A stretch of 64,000 nucleotides of DNA. Origin: Suillus spraguei (lineage: Eukaryota; Basidiomycota; Agaricomycetes; Boletales; Suillaceae). Below, piece by piece: positions 35,320-46,404 of this stretch. The position numbers and the translations under genes are program-made. Within the stretch, counting starts at the first letter, position 1. Each line of letters begins with the position of its first letter. The stretch is from contig JABCPU010000020.1 in the NCBI GenBank assembly GCA_016800925.1, forward strand, positions 124,001 to 188,000, read 5' to 3'. A model generated the notes under the pieces. That model saw nothing but the letters and a program-made list of their open reading frames with translations. It was not told the origin of the DNA and made no database searches.

Positions 35320-36828
35320 TCATATTAGTTGGTTGATGGTGGCTTCAGTGAAGTAAGTTTGGGCAAAACCGACGAGTCGGCGGGAGCCATCAAGCACAGT
35401 GTAGAAACGCTGCATAAATGGGTGGCCAAGCCTAAAGTCAAGCCCTACGCCAGAGGGCGTGCCAATGTCGGCAACGGCGAGATATATGTTTTCGAAATCA
35501 ACATCGGGATGAAACCTGGGGTTGAGAGAACGAGGCCAGATTTGGGCGTCAGGGGTGAGACTGAAGAGTTGCTGTGCAAAATGGTGAACAAGGGGTGGGA
35601 GGGCTAATAGAATTGACGTACGCCCTCAATATAGAAGTTCAAGTTCTGCAGCGCACTATACTGGTCAGAGGTAATCCTGAGAAGACCAGTCCTCAGATCT
35701 AAAGTACCGCCGGTTGCAGTCTTGTACCTTTCATAAGCATCTATCGAACGTTGAGTAGACATTATTACACGCTGCACTATAAATACACACCGGAGGCAAT
35801 GAAAATCAAGTTGGTGCCAATATCGACGATACCATCGGTGGTGCCCAAGATCTCTTCTTGGCCATAGGTGATCCTCTGCTTGATACCCCAAGCGCGCGAT
35901 GAGGGTGGCGTGTCGGTGATAGAACTAAAACAAAACAATTACTATCAGTCTGGATTGATCTAGGAGCTGAGGCAGCTTACGTGTAGAAAACCCTACCCGT
36001 GTGCCTGGTATGGTCAGGTCTACCAAAGGTGAGCTCTCCGCCACGGTTGTCCGGATCTAGAACGGGCTGGAGAAAGATACCAACCACAGACTGACGAATC
36101 CTGCCTTGTTCAAACAGGCAGTCAGTGATAGTCGGGATCGTGTCATCCATGGCAAGTGGCATAGTCATCCGTGACAAGCCTTGAGGCCCGAGGCCAAGGA
36201 TACCATCTTCACCTGTAAGGAGACGTTCCGCAGTATCAGCAACACCGAGTTTGAAATCGGTGACGGTGAGCCCATCACCGAGAGTGACGGTATCGCGATA
36301 CATTGTTCCTACAGATAATCGTAGGTATTCAAGTTTTCAACTTATGATATTGTTGTATGTCATACCTGCGAAGAAGCCCCGAGGGTTATCCGGGGTACCA
36401 TAATTTTCCCGTATAGGGCGGCCAGTAGAGACGCTAGTGTCGGTTACCCTATATGGAGTGGAGACGCCAACCCATGTGACCGAGCTGCCGGAGCTGACAG
36501 CCAAGTTATCTTCAATAATGCATTAGCAGACGCATGTCTTCTCAGTGTTAAACTGACAGGCTATGGGGGGGCTGCCAACGCCAACTGTTACGGTGTACAC
36601 CAGAACTCTGCTTATCATAAAAACGCTATTAGCACGTCGGTCATGCGCGTTGTAGCCCTCCAAGGTCGCCACACGAGCTTCATCGTGCTGCAAGAAGTTG
36701 ATAGTGCCATTGGAGAAGTTTAGCCTCCTGGTAAGGGGGAGGGTGATAGAGGAATTGCGAACTTCAAGGGGCGATCCCGTAATTAACAAAGCCAGGAAAA
36801 GTATCGACAAGGATGCAACGAGGGACAT
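35320..36828 (-). CDS. Polyporopepsin-like aspartic protease homologue, copy 2 (415 aa, first catalytic Asp replaced by Ser)
   Basis: Six exons on the minus strand: 36828-36558, 36509-36366, 36308-35981, 35924-35791, 35740-35622 and 35571-35320. They sum to 1248 nt, giving 415 aa with no stop or frameshift. A hydrophobic signal peptide starts the protein (MSLVASLSILFLALLITGS). A propeptide follows, then the A1 protease fold. The first active-site loop reads VSSGSSVTWVG where copy 4 has VDSGSSITWVG, so the catalytic Asp (position 96) is Ser. Two nucleotide changes are needed (GTCGAC to GTCAGC). The second loop reads VDIGTN (Asp282 kept). Introns and phases equal those of copy 4. The protein would be secreted but is expected to be inactive as a peptidase. 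It could be a young pseudoenzyme or a pseudogene not yet broken. Confidence 0.75.
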
Positions 36829-37215
36829 GGCTCACTGGAAAGTAATATCATACTCAGTAGTGCATTATATACCGCCAGCGAACGCGACGACAATGTTACC
36901 CTAGCCACGTATGAAACGTCCCCACTCGAAAAAGCAATGATGAGGTGGTTACGATCCGAGTCATCGTGAGTGCAGGAATTCGACTTTCTGCTTTTAATGC
37001 TGGCAGCAGTGGCAGGTGGCAGGAATTTACAATTCGCTTGTTTACCAATAGTGCAAAGGTTGATTGACTTACCTCAGGTCCATTTCTGCCATCATGGATA
37101 CACCTTGGTAGAATGTTATTGACTAGGTTAGTAGTGCAACAAGCGTTGCTGTTGCCATCCTCTTCGCCCAATCCGGAAAAACCCGAAATTGTGGGATAAG
37201 ACCTGTCATACATAC
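36829..37215 (-). repeat. Upstream segment of protease copy 2
   Basis: Homologous to 28100-28470 and, inverted, to 40390-40760 and 63840-64000. The exon-like block reads RCIHDGRNGPE followed by a GTAAGT donor near 37070. Only this part is conserved as protein-like sequence. No full gene can be assembled. Confidence 0.5.
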
Positions 37216-37547
37216 TTAGTTTATTATGGCTGGACTATGTTATATCATGGAGAAAGCATATAACCGCCTCATTATGAGAGGACTACCCCGTGATGCACCT
37301 CCCATCGTGGATGACTTTGAAGAGCTACGGGCGCGCCCGCAACACCCCGAGAGTGTTCCAGCATGGGCAGAAACGGTCGTTCCGCTTAGCTAGGTGATGG
37401 ATATCCCTGACTTGGAGGGAAGGTGCCTACGGATGAGGATGTTGATGAGAATTTCCCGCGCTTTGGAGTCCGTGTGGCGACGCCTAACTGGGTTTTTGTT
37501 TGAATTGAGTTCGTCGTTTTGGAGGATTTGTGGAGGTGCGTTTATGG
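37216..37547 (+). pseudogene. Unrecognised coding remnant before WW fragment b
   Basis: Plus-strand frames here look like decayed coding sequence: MEKAYNRLIMRGLPRDAPPI then ELRARPQHPESVPAWAETVV (37250-37395). After a stop and a frame change, VPTDEDVDENFPRFGVRVAT follows (37430-37480). I do not recognise the family. The segment abuts the duplicated WW-gene exon at about 37548 and may have come with it from another locus. Confidence 0.3.
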
Positions 37548-38087
37548 CCATCCACATTATCTCACAGATCGCTCTCCCAAACTCCCGCGTTCTGAATGGA
37601 AAGAGCCTCGCACGGCATATGAGGATGTCTTTCGAGCTGCGCTCTCGCGGGATGAAAGGTGTGCGCCCGTCGAATCATCAACTCGGTCTTCGGTTAGTAC
37701 TTTTCAATGTCTTCCGTTGAGTTTGTAAATTTAGATTTACAGCGTGACACTTCTCGTCGTCATGTTGATATGTCAAGGTCGCCTCCTAGTGCTCCAACGC
37801 CAAAGCTTTCTGGAACAAACAGCGTGCCGATTGGTGGTAAAGGTAACCGCTTTGGTGGTTCTGCGCCAATTTCACCGCATCCACAACTACCGTCTACGAC
37901 AGAGAGCGTTCATTTTCATTTCCGCTGATCAAGGTCGGCAAACAGAGCACATTGTTTCACCTGTACGTTCTCTTTTGTGTGGAAATGAATTGAGGCTTTA
38001 CAAGTTTATGTTGCAGCTCCTTGCCTCTCTGTGCTTGATCTATCTGCGAATGCACCTATCAATACACTATTACGGCTAGGTGCATAA
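37548..38087 (+). pseudogene. WW-gene fragment b (exons 5-8, internally deleted)
   Basis: It matches 22394-23115 of the WW gene: exon 5 (KLPRSEWKEPRTAYEDV), intron 5 retained (GTTAGTAC...TTTACAG), the first half of exon 6, then a jump from ...CTACCGTCT in exon 6 to ACGACAGAGAGCG in exon 7. Intron 7 and part of exon 8 follow. Retained introns show DNA-level duplication. The jump joins two CGTCT motifs and removes about 185 bp. Confidence 0.85.
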
Positions 38088-38516
38088 GCGTGGCATGACA
38101 TAATTATACTTAAATGCATCCAGGATTTACTATTCAAGTTCAAGTTACCGGTCGTTCATAAACTGGGAAAAAACCCTCCGCAGCTTCATCCTACTGCTGA
38201 GTCGTGACAATGGCATGTAATGTCTCTTCTCGAAGTTTAATCAAATTTTCGAGCCTGCTTCGAGTCCCCCCAAATCCGTTCGAATTCCCTGACTTCCGAG
38301 TCCATCCCGATCATCCAACAAAAAATACATATATACATGTGCTATTTATCCAATACGATACATGGAAGCGGTGGAGAATGGCGAGCACTATGCTATAGAC
38401 AAAATGCAAGATATGTCCATACAAATCCGTACGCTGCTTTGCATCTGAAAACAATCCTTTATATACTTTGGTAATTTCATATCAATTGGTAATTAGACTC
38501 AACACTCCTCGTTCAG
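38088..38516. repeat. Spacer and 3'-flank of protease copy 3
   Basis: First half as in 34550-34740, second half the shared downstream block of all protease copies (CATCCAACAAAAAATACATATATACATGTGC). No gene. Confidence 0.55.
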
Positions 38517-40013
38517 TTAGGTAGCATCAGTGAACTGAGTTGAGGCAAAACCGATCTGTTTGCTGGAGCCATCAAGCACAGTGTAGAAGCGCTGCATAAA
38601 TGTGTAGCCAAGCCTAAAGTCAAGCCCTTCGCCAAATTCCGTTTCAAGGTCCATAACGACGAGATATAGATATATGTCATCGGGATCATTAGACCTCAAG
38701 AGAGAACGAGGCCAGATTTGGGCCTTGGGGGTGAGACTGAAGAGTCGCTGTGCAAAATGGTGAACAAGGGGTGAGAGGGCTAATAGAATTGACGTACGCC
38801 CCCAATATGAAAGTTCAATGGCTGTAGGGCACTGTACTGCTCAGGGGTAATCTTGAGAAGACCAGTCCTCGGATCTACAACAGCGCCAGTTACAGTCTTG
38901 TACCTTTCATAGGCATCTATCGAACGTTAGACAATTATTACACGCTACACTCTAAATACATACCGGTGGCAATGGCAATAAGGCTGCTGCTACTATCGAT
39001 GATGCCAACAGTGGTGTCCAAGATCTCCATCTCCTCTTGGCCGTAGGTAATTTTCTGTTCGAAACCCCAATAGCGTGACGATTCGGATGGCCTGTTTGTG
39101 ACAGGACTGAAACAAAACAATTACTATCAGTCTGGATTGATCTAGGAGCTGAAGTAGCTTACGTGTAAACAATGTCACCAGTGTACATGGTATTGTCAGG
39201 TTGACCAAAGGTGAGCCATCCGGAACGGCTGTGGTTGTCTGGATCCGTAGTACTAGTGGGCTCCAAAAAGATACCAACGACATGCCTACTAATCTTGTTT
39301 TCCTCAAACAAGCAGTCAATGAAAGTCGGGAGAGGGTCAAAGTACAGAGATGGCGGTGACGAGCCTTTAGGCCCGATACCAAAATAACCGTCTTCACCTG
39401 GATTGAGGGTTTCGAAATCAGAAGAAACAACGAGCTCGAAATTGGTGACGGTGAGCCCATCACCGAGAGTGACGGTATCTTCGTAAATCACTCCTACAGA
39501 TAATCGTAGGTATTCCAGTTTTCAAGGGATGATAGTGTTGTATGTCATACCCCTGAAGAAGCACACAAAGTTATCATCACTATATTTTCCCCTTACAGGG
39601 ATGCCAGCGGATACACTAGTGTCGGTTACCACATATGTAGTGGAGCCGCCAACCCATGTGATCGAGTTTCTGGAGTCGACGACCAAATTGTCTTCAATAA
39701 TGCATTAGCAGACGCATGTTGTCTCAGTGTTGAACTAACAGAATGTGGGGGGGCTGCCAACGCCAACTTGTACGATCCAGTTAAAATAACTGTTTGACAC
39801 GAGAATGTTATTAGCACGTCGGCCATGCGTGTTGCAGCCCCCCAAAGCCGCCACACGGGATTTATCGCGCTGCAAAAAGTTACTAATAGTGCCATTCGGG
39901 AAGTTTAGCCTCCTGGTAAGGGGGAGGGTGATAGAGGAATTGCGAACTTCAAGTGGCGATCCCGTGATTGACAAAGCCAGGGAAAGTATCAAAAAGGATG
40001 CAGCGAGGGACAT
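38517..40013 (-). CDS. Polyporopepsin-like aspartic protease homologue, copy 3 (412 aa, altered active-site loops)
   Basis: Six exons on the minus strand: 40013-39740, 39691-39551, 39493-39163, 39106-38964, 38916-38798 and 38747-38517. They sum to 1239 nt, giving 412 aa, open throughout. The signal peptide is MSLAASFLILSLALSITGS, identical to copy 4. Both catalytic Asp remain (97 and 286), but the flap-supporting Gly is lost in each loop. The first loop reads VDSRNSITW (DSGSS in copy 4) and the second IDSSSSLIA (IDSGSN in copy 4). The D-T/S-G rule of A1 peptidases is broken at both sites, so activity is doubtful. The flanks are closer to copy 4 than to copies 1 and 2, which suggests that 3 and 4 are the most recent duplicates. 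Confidence 0.75.
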
Positions 40014-41080
40014 GGTTTACTGGAAAATAGTATCATACTCTGATACTCAGTAGTCCATTATACAGTATCTGCCAGCTCATGCGATGACAATGTTGGGCGC
40101 CTTGGCCACGTATGAAATGCGCCCCCTCCAAAAGGCAATGATGAGGTAGTTGCGATCTGAGTCATCGCGAGCACAAGAATTTGATGCTGGCAGGTGGCAG
40201 GAATTTACAATTCGCTTGTTTACCAATATTAACATAGAGTGTCAATGAGTTGGCAACTGATTTCTATTTTAATCCACATGATTGACCGTAATTATGTAAT
40301 TATGTCAAATTAATACTACTACTACAGGATCGAGGATGCGCCTTGACATAGCCTGACCGTCAGCTACATAGCTAATATATAGTAGCCTGCTTGCCTACAT
40401 TTCACTACAGCGGCTTGCCTATGTGGCACTATATTATACCTATCCCACAATTTCGGGTTTTTCCAGATGGCGGGCGAAGGTCACTCACAGAACCCTTCTC
40501 GGTCGCAATGTGGACAACCGCTCTCCTCAGCAACGCTTGTTATACTAACCTAGGCAATAATATTATACCAAGGTGTATTCATGATGGCATCTCTACCGAA
40601 ATGGTAAGTCAATCAACTTTAGTTGCACCATTGGTAAACAAGCGGATTGTAAATTCCTGCCACCTGCCACTGCTGCCAGCATCAAAAACAAAAAGTCGAA
40701 TACTTGCACTCGCGATGACTCGGATCGTAACCACCTCATCATTCACTGCGGAAATCAGATGATATTCTGAGGGAGACAGGAAGCCCAACCCTGATGGCGC
40801 TCGTGTTGCGTCCCGCTCTCAGAGTACGCGAAGGATCGGTTAATGATGTTTGGGTCTAGTCCTTGGAAACGTTCATATCTCGGGGACTTGGCCCACAGTC
40901 TCTTCAATCTGGAGTGGGTCTCTTGGCAGTGTGCTCGCTTTAGAGCGGGGATGCTGGGAGTGTGCCGTGTCTGAAATATCGGGGTAGGTTCTCCCGTTCG
41001 TTATTGTTCGTTCTACTCATGGTTGCCAATTTTGCCTCCTTGTCAGCCGTCTCATTTCCGTGAATTCCTTCATATCATGG
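40014..41080. repeat. Upstream region of protease copy 3 with an inverted upstream segment
   Basis: 40015-40240 matches 62105-62330 (upstream of copy 4). 40390-40760 is the upstream repeat of copies 1 and 2 in plus orientation, with the block RCIHDGISTEM followed by GTAAGT at 40602. 63840-64000 matches its first part. The stretch 40765-41080 shows nothing recognisable. Confidence 0.5.
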
Positions 41081-41082
41081 AG

Positions 41083-41420
41083 ACCATCGTAAGGTGACGT
41101 CGAAGTCTGGGTATCGTCTGGCTAGCGATTTCATTTCCCATGTCCTTGTCTTTTGGCTCGCTTGCCTGATGTTGACTGCTTGTCACGGTCTCTCACTGTC
41201 CAACAACAAGGAAGTGCGTGATTTCAATGCTGGGGGTGCTTTGGCAACGGCTCATTCTCATACGGTGTGTAACTTATGTTGTCTATTGAAACGTTCACTG
41301 TTTCTTTTGACCTTGACAACGCCAGAATGAGTTTCTCTGCGACGGCTCAACCCAACCAAGTCATGTTTCGCCCTCACACGGTATGTGATGTTATTTTCCC
41401 AGGTGACACCTGAGACACAG
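41083..41420 (+). repeat. Dispersed repeat, inverted copy at 62780-63050
   Basis: On the plus strand this encodes in pieces VLVFWLACLMLT, SLSNNKEVRDFNAGGALATA and, later, FRPHTVCDVIFP. The minus strand at 63050-62780 encodes nearly the same pieces (SLSNKKEVRNFNAGGALATA). Both are frameshifted. The source element is not recognised. Confidence 0.55.
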
Positions 41421-42325
41421 CCAGATATATTCTGCAAACAGATGTGATGCATATCATGAGATAAATTGTGCATATTTCTACCTATTTGTCTAATGTGCAG
41501 ATAATGGACAGTTTCTGAATAAAATAACAAATATGCATAAGGATCAAATCTATTGATTAAACTCAGAGTAAGTTTGGCAAAAACAGGGAGAATTTGTTTC
41601 CATAATCCGCATCCACTGCACATTAATTTAATTTCCGAAATTTAGTTATAAATATTAAGATGCCTCCAAGGCTACAATTGTTCACGCATATTTCATATGA
41701 CATTTCCAAGGCCATATGGAGGATCAAGTCACCTATCAAACTCAAAGTCTGCCCAACTAGTAAACCCGAAAACAAAATTTAAAAATTATCATTATCTGTC
41801 AATGCAACGAATTGGTTTACAATTTGTAGATATGTCGAATATATGTATGAGTGACCCTCTGAGTACCCCTCTGAGAGGCTCACTCAATTCGGTGATCGGT
41901 TCATACAATAGCGTGACTGGAGATACAACATTTGAGTTGGCTAAGGTTATAAAATGAAAGCTTGAAGATTTCCATGCCAAATGTCAGTGTGGGAGTTCAT
42001 TGATAGGCCAAATTCCAAACTTGGGGTACAAAGACAGCAGCCCTGGTGAAGTCCTACTAGTTTATCGGTTCATCACCAGCACTGGCACTGGCAAATAATA
42101 AAATAGCATGAAAATTATAATACATTTCAGCTCCGCTACCTTCAAGGTATATAGCTAATGTGACTCGACATCCGGTGATGCTAACTCGACGAGGCTCATT
42201 AATTATCATTATCGAGCAAAACATTGATTGGAATCCGCCGACGTATGTGAGGTCTCTTGCACATCAAATTACAGTTTTCCATCAAGCGAGAGAGCAGGAA
42301 GTATCGAACACCTGTATTCAGCATT
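41421..42325. other. AT-rich intergenic, no supported gene
   Basis: Only short frames without recognisable composition; no transposon ends found. Confidence 0.45.
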
Positions 42326-42538
42326 TTAACAACTTTCGGAGCTGAAACTGTGGATCTTACCTCTAACCTCGAATGAAAAAGAGCAAAGAGGAGACCATGT
42401 CATTTGACGTCTTGTAGTTATCTGGTTACAGGCTGATTCATCCATGAAAACAAGCTGATCAGGGTGATAATTTTCTGTGATATTGGTTTGATAAATATTA
42501 CGAAACTCTTCATTGTGTTGGGTGGCTGGCCTCATCAC
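42326..42538 (-). pseudogene. Fragment of a mariner/IS630-like transposase catalytic domain
   Basis: The minus-strand frame contains RNIYQTNITENYHPDQLVFM then DESACNQITTRRQMTWSP. The FMDESA motif is the typical surrounding of the second DDE aspartate in fungal mariner/IS630 transposases, followed by the usual RR-x-W segment. It is an isolated fragment of about 70 residues. It is not the missing part of the element at 141-947, because no TIR is nearby. Confidence 0.6.
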
Positions 42539-42902
42539 CTAGTCCAAGGAAAGCGTGAGACTTTCAGAAGTATGAGTGTCTGGTCCTCATACCTTTTCAC
42601 ACATGAGACCACACATTCTAGTGATGTGGAGGTTTGGTTCTGAACCATGGTTTGAACTGAACCTTTCATGAACCAGACCATAGTCCAGGTCGACATTCAG
42701 AGTATGGGCTGAACTGAATCAATGGTCCAGTTCAGCGTTCGGCATTCCTTGAACATATTGAACATGTCTGAACGCGTTCGAACGCTGATCAGTTACTATT
42801 TGTAGCAACTCAAAACAGTTGTAAATTATCGGTGTAATTAACTGGATGGAGTATGATTAGTACTTCGAAAGAACTTTTTACATTCTTATGTAACTTGCCC
42901 AC
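42539..42902. other. Intergenic before the hAT-like composite; no gene supported
   Basis: 42620-42790 is rich in GAACTGAAC / GTTCAG type short palindromic words, but no clear tandem unit or transposon end could be set. Confidence 0.4.
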
Positions 42903-43342
42903 TGTAAAGATACAACCTAGCCTGGGCTGTAGATAAACCACTGCCTAAACTAGTATGTGAGTCTTGCGCTCCGTCTAGTCTGCTTCACTTGTGAGAACAA
43001 GAGTGTTCGACCCTAAAGGGGGATGCCTATTAGTATGGTCAAGTTCTAGTCTAACTTATGCACGAAACAAGTGTCGAGGTCAGCGGTAAGTTGCTGCAGT
43101 CAGCGATGATACTGCCAGAACTAGCATCGTGTGTAGTGGTGCTAGCGTGGTCGAGATATAGTCAGTAACAGTTGCGTCGAGCGAGCAATGTCAAGCAATG
43201 ATATCAGCAGTAGCAGTAAGGTTGCAAGCGGTGCAAGGAAACAGTAAAGGAAGCCGCGGTACTTTCAGCAGTAAAGTAGCGGTGCATGAGAAGTTCAGTC
43301 AAAATAACAGTCAAAAGTCCAGCAGTATGCCAGCAGTAACGG
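42903..43342 (+). repeat. Extra tandem copy of the outer arm (440 bp)
   Basis: It repeats 43343-43790 with some substitutions (for example CCTGGGCTG against CTTGGGCTG near the start). The junction at 43342/43343 falls exactly at the terminal TGTAAAG. Confidence 0.8.
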
Positions 43343-44297
43343 TGTAAAGATACAACCTAGCTTGGGCTGTAGATAAACCACTGCCTAAACTAGTATGTTA
43401 GTCTTGCGCTCCGTCTAGTCTGCTTCACTTGTAAGAACAAGAGTGTTCTACCCTAAAGGGGGATGCCTATTTAGTACGGTCAAGTTTGAGTCTAACTTAT
43501 TTGTGAAACAAGCGTTGAAGTCAGCAGTAAGTTGCCGCAGTCAGCAATGATGCTGCAGGAACTAGCACCGTGTGTAGTGGTGCTACTGTCATTGAGATAA
43601 AGTCAGTAACAGTTGCGTCTAGTGAGCGATGTCGAGCGGTGGTCTCAGCGGTAGCAGTAAGGTTGCTAGCAGTGCAAAGAAACAGTAAGGAAGTCTGTGG
43701 TACTTCCAGCAGTAAAGTAGCGGAGCGTGAGAAGTTCAGTCAAAAGTAACAGTCGAAAGTCCAGTGGTATGCCGGCGGTAGTGGAGAACGAGCATGATAG
43801 ATTAACGAGTGATATGGGAACTTTAAAGACTATGTCCACTACTGGGTTAATCCAGACAATAATCCTGACCTATAGTATGTGCAATGGTGTAAAATCGGGT
43901 ACTGTATCGTGTGGGGTACGTGGTGCTTATATCCTAATTCATATGTACTCGGAATACTCTAGGCGAGATCAGTAGCGCTGGAGTGTAGTAACCGCCATAA
44001 GTATACATAGTGCGAGGCGCTGCGGCATGAGGCAACATGTAATAATGCTTGCCGTGGAATCAGTGATAACGAACAGGAAACAAACTATGCACCAAATGGA
44101 GCTATGCGGATGCGGCAAGGACATGGAAGGACATCGGTTTGTGGAATGAGGTGTGGCAGTCAGTACGATGTGCGGTAAGCGTGGGATGCCGCCAGTACTG
44201 CTAAAGGGGTAAGACGGCCATGGACAAGTGGTAACTCCTGTAGACGTGAGACGAGTGTCAAAATATGGGGTTTTAAGCCCAGTGCCAATATGTTCGT
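43343..44297 (+). repeat. Left inverted arm
   Basis: The reverse complement is found at 46405-47641 once the MITE is removed. A third, partial copy of the arm occurs at 55870-56040 plus 57640-58363. Confidence 0.8.
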
Positions 44298-44598
44298 TAC
44301 ACCGCTGCCACCACTATTGGATTCACATATGATTCCAGGAATCATCTTGCCCATTCTCTCCAGACTTTGAGGCCCCATGTCATTTCCGGTGGCAATGTGT
44401 TCTCCATGGACTTCACTCAATTTCCAACTGCAACTCTCAAGTCAACTGGCATGGTATCTCCATGGACTTCAACACTGATCAGGCTGCGACTCCCAGATCC
44501 AAGTTGCATTCTTTGATACCCATGTTGGACTCAGTGCAAGTTAAAACAAATCAAACAAATCATACAAAGTACTCAACTCTCTTTGTCCCCTCACAACA

Positions 44599-46400
44599 TG
44601 CCAGCTGACCAATGTGCTGTGGGTGCAGATGGAACTCTCCTTGATGCCAGTCAAATCCTATGGCTTAATGATCCTGATGATGATATCCTGCTGCTTCCCA
44701 GCATTCCTGCTGCCAGTGCAAGGTGCTCCACTCATATCCCATGCCCTGCACCCAAGCTTGTTGACTCCAACAACACTATCTTGCGCAAATGCAAGGCTAG
44801 TACTAGTAGGCCAGTGGTCGTGAGTGAGGGCTCTGAGGAGGAGAGTGAAGGAGATGCTATAGACAAGGATGATGGGGTAATTATGGATGCAGCCACTGAC
44901 ATGGATAATGAGATGGATATTGATGACATCACCCCCTCTGAGTCAGCATATCAACAAACCAAAGAAATGAGTAATGAAGACCATGAGGTAAGCTATTGAA
45001 TGTTGTCTTTCTTACATCAAGCTAATTATTTGTGCAGGGTGCAAAGCAGTGCAAAAGCGATTTGACTGCAGACATTCGGACCATATTCACTCGCGAGGCC
45101 AAGGTGATAAACCCTGATACTTGCAAGGAAGAGACTGGCCACTGATGTGAGGTTTGCAAAGTGAAAGGAGTAACACGCAAGTCCTGTTTTTTAAAGGGGA
45201 GTGTTACTTCACTGCATGCTCATATCCGCAGGTAATAATCTTCTGTCCACCTGTTTTCATACTACTTGATGCATACTCTCTTTTCAGACACAAGGACCAC
45301 ATAAGAATTTACAAAGAATGCTGCAGCAAGCATGGTATCAAGCTGCATGACTGAGTCCTCCCTTCGGATGATCTAGTATGGTATGTCATTTGATATATTT
45401 TGTTTTACATGCCACTCAGCCAACTCTCTAGCTCAAACCAGACCACCTTAGACCATGCCATTGTACGAGAGCAGTGTACACCAACATTCACGACTGCTGG
45501 GCTTCTAGACTACATTGTTGAACTTATTGTCGTTGAAGATGAAGCCTTCCTACTGGTGGACAAGGGTGTATTCCAGCGTCTTCTCACTTATACTTGCCCA
45601 GCCTGTCTGACAAAGATATTCCCCATGTGATAAAGTATGGGCAGAGATTCTTAGGTGTGCTAAGATGGTGCAGTCACGTATTTGTAAACATTTGAAAGGC
45701 ATTGATGGGCGCCTTTCCTTTACTTTTGATGCATGGACTTCAGAAGCCAGTGACCCATATTTGTCAGTCACTGGACACTACATTTCAGCGCCAGCCAATG
45801 CCCCACATGAGTGGGAGCTTCAGAGTGAGCAGCTTGCATTTACTGCCATTGAAGGGAATCATTCTGGGCAAAATATTGGCAACATACTTACTCAGGTTGT
45901 AGACCACTATGATTTACGCAATAAGGCAAGCAAATACTACAGCCTGCTCTGCCAGCCTTGGACTCACCAATAATAGACATAGATTGGGTGGTTCACAGCT
46001 GATAATGCAACAAACAATGATACAGCCATTGAATCACTTGTGGAAGCCATTCCTGAAGCAGAGATTGATGACTATCATGAGCATAGGGTCTGGTCAGTTG
46101 TATTTTCGATGGGAAATATATATTACTTAACATTACTATGCAGATGCATGGAACACACTATCAATTTAGCAGCAACCCATTTTGCAAAGGCTATCACTAC
46201 CCCAACAACGAGCTCTCAAGTTGATAAAGAGGAAGATGATGTTATTGACACATCAGATGCACTTGGTAAGGCCCTGGCACTCATTGCACAGGTATGTAAT
46301 ACTTGTAGTAGTATTATACCTAAGCATCACTGAGCGCTGATATTTTATTAGATTTGAAAATCACCTCAAGCCTGGGCATTTTTTTCATAGATCATGTACC
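44599..46400 (+). pseudogene. hAT-family transposase, truncated and broken
   Basis: Exon-like pieces in order. An acidic N-terminus starts at 44599 (MPADQCAVGADGTLLDASQI). A BED-type zinc finger follows around 45145-45350 (CEVCKVKG, SLHAHIRR, HKDHIRIYKECC), where the expected Trp codon before the first Cys reads TGA (45144-45146). The hAT core comes next (45690-45950: FTFDAWTSEASDPYLSVTGH, WELQSEQLAFTAIEGNHSGQ), then FTADNATNNDTAIESLVEAI (45985-46050) and RCMEHTINLAATHFAKAI near 46142. The frame is lost near the KSPQAWAFF segment (46355-46390), where the right arm begins. The C-terminal dimerisation domain is absent. Confidence 0.7.
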
Positions 46401-46404
46401 GATG

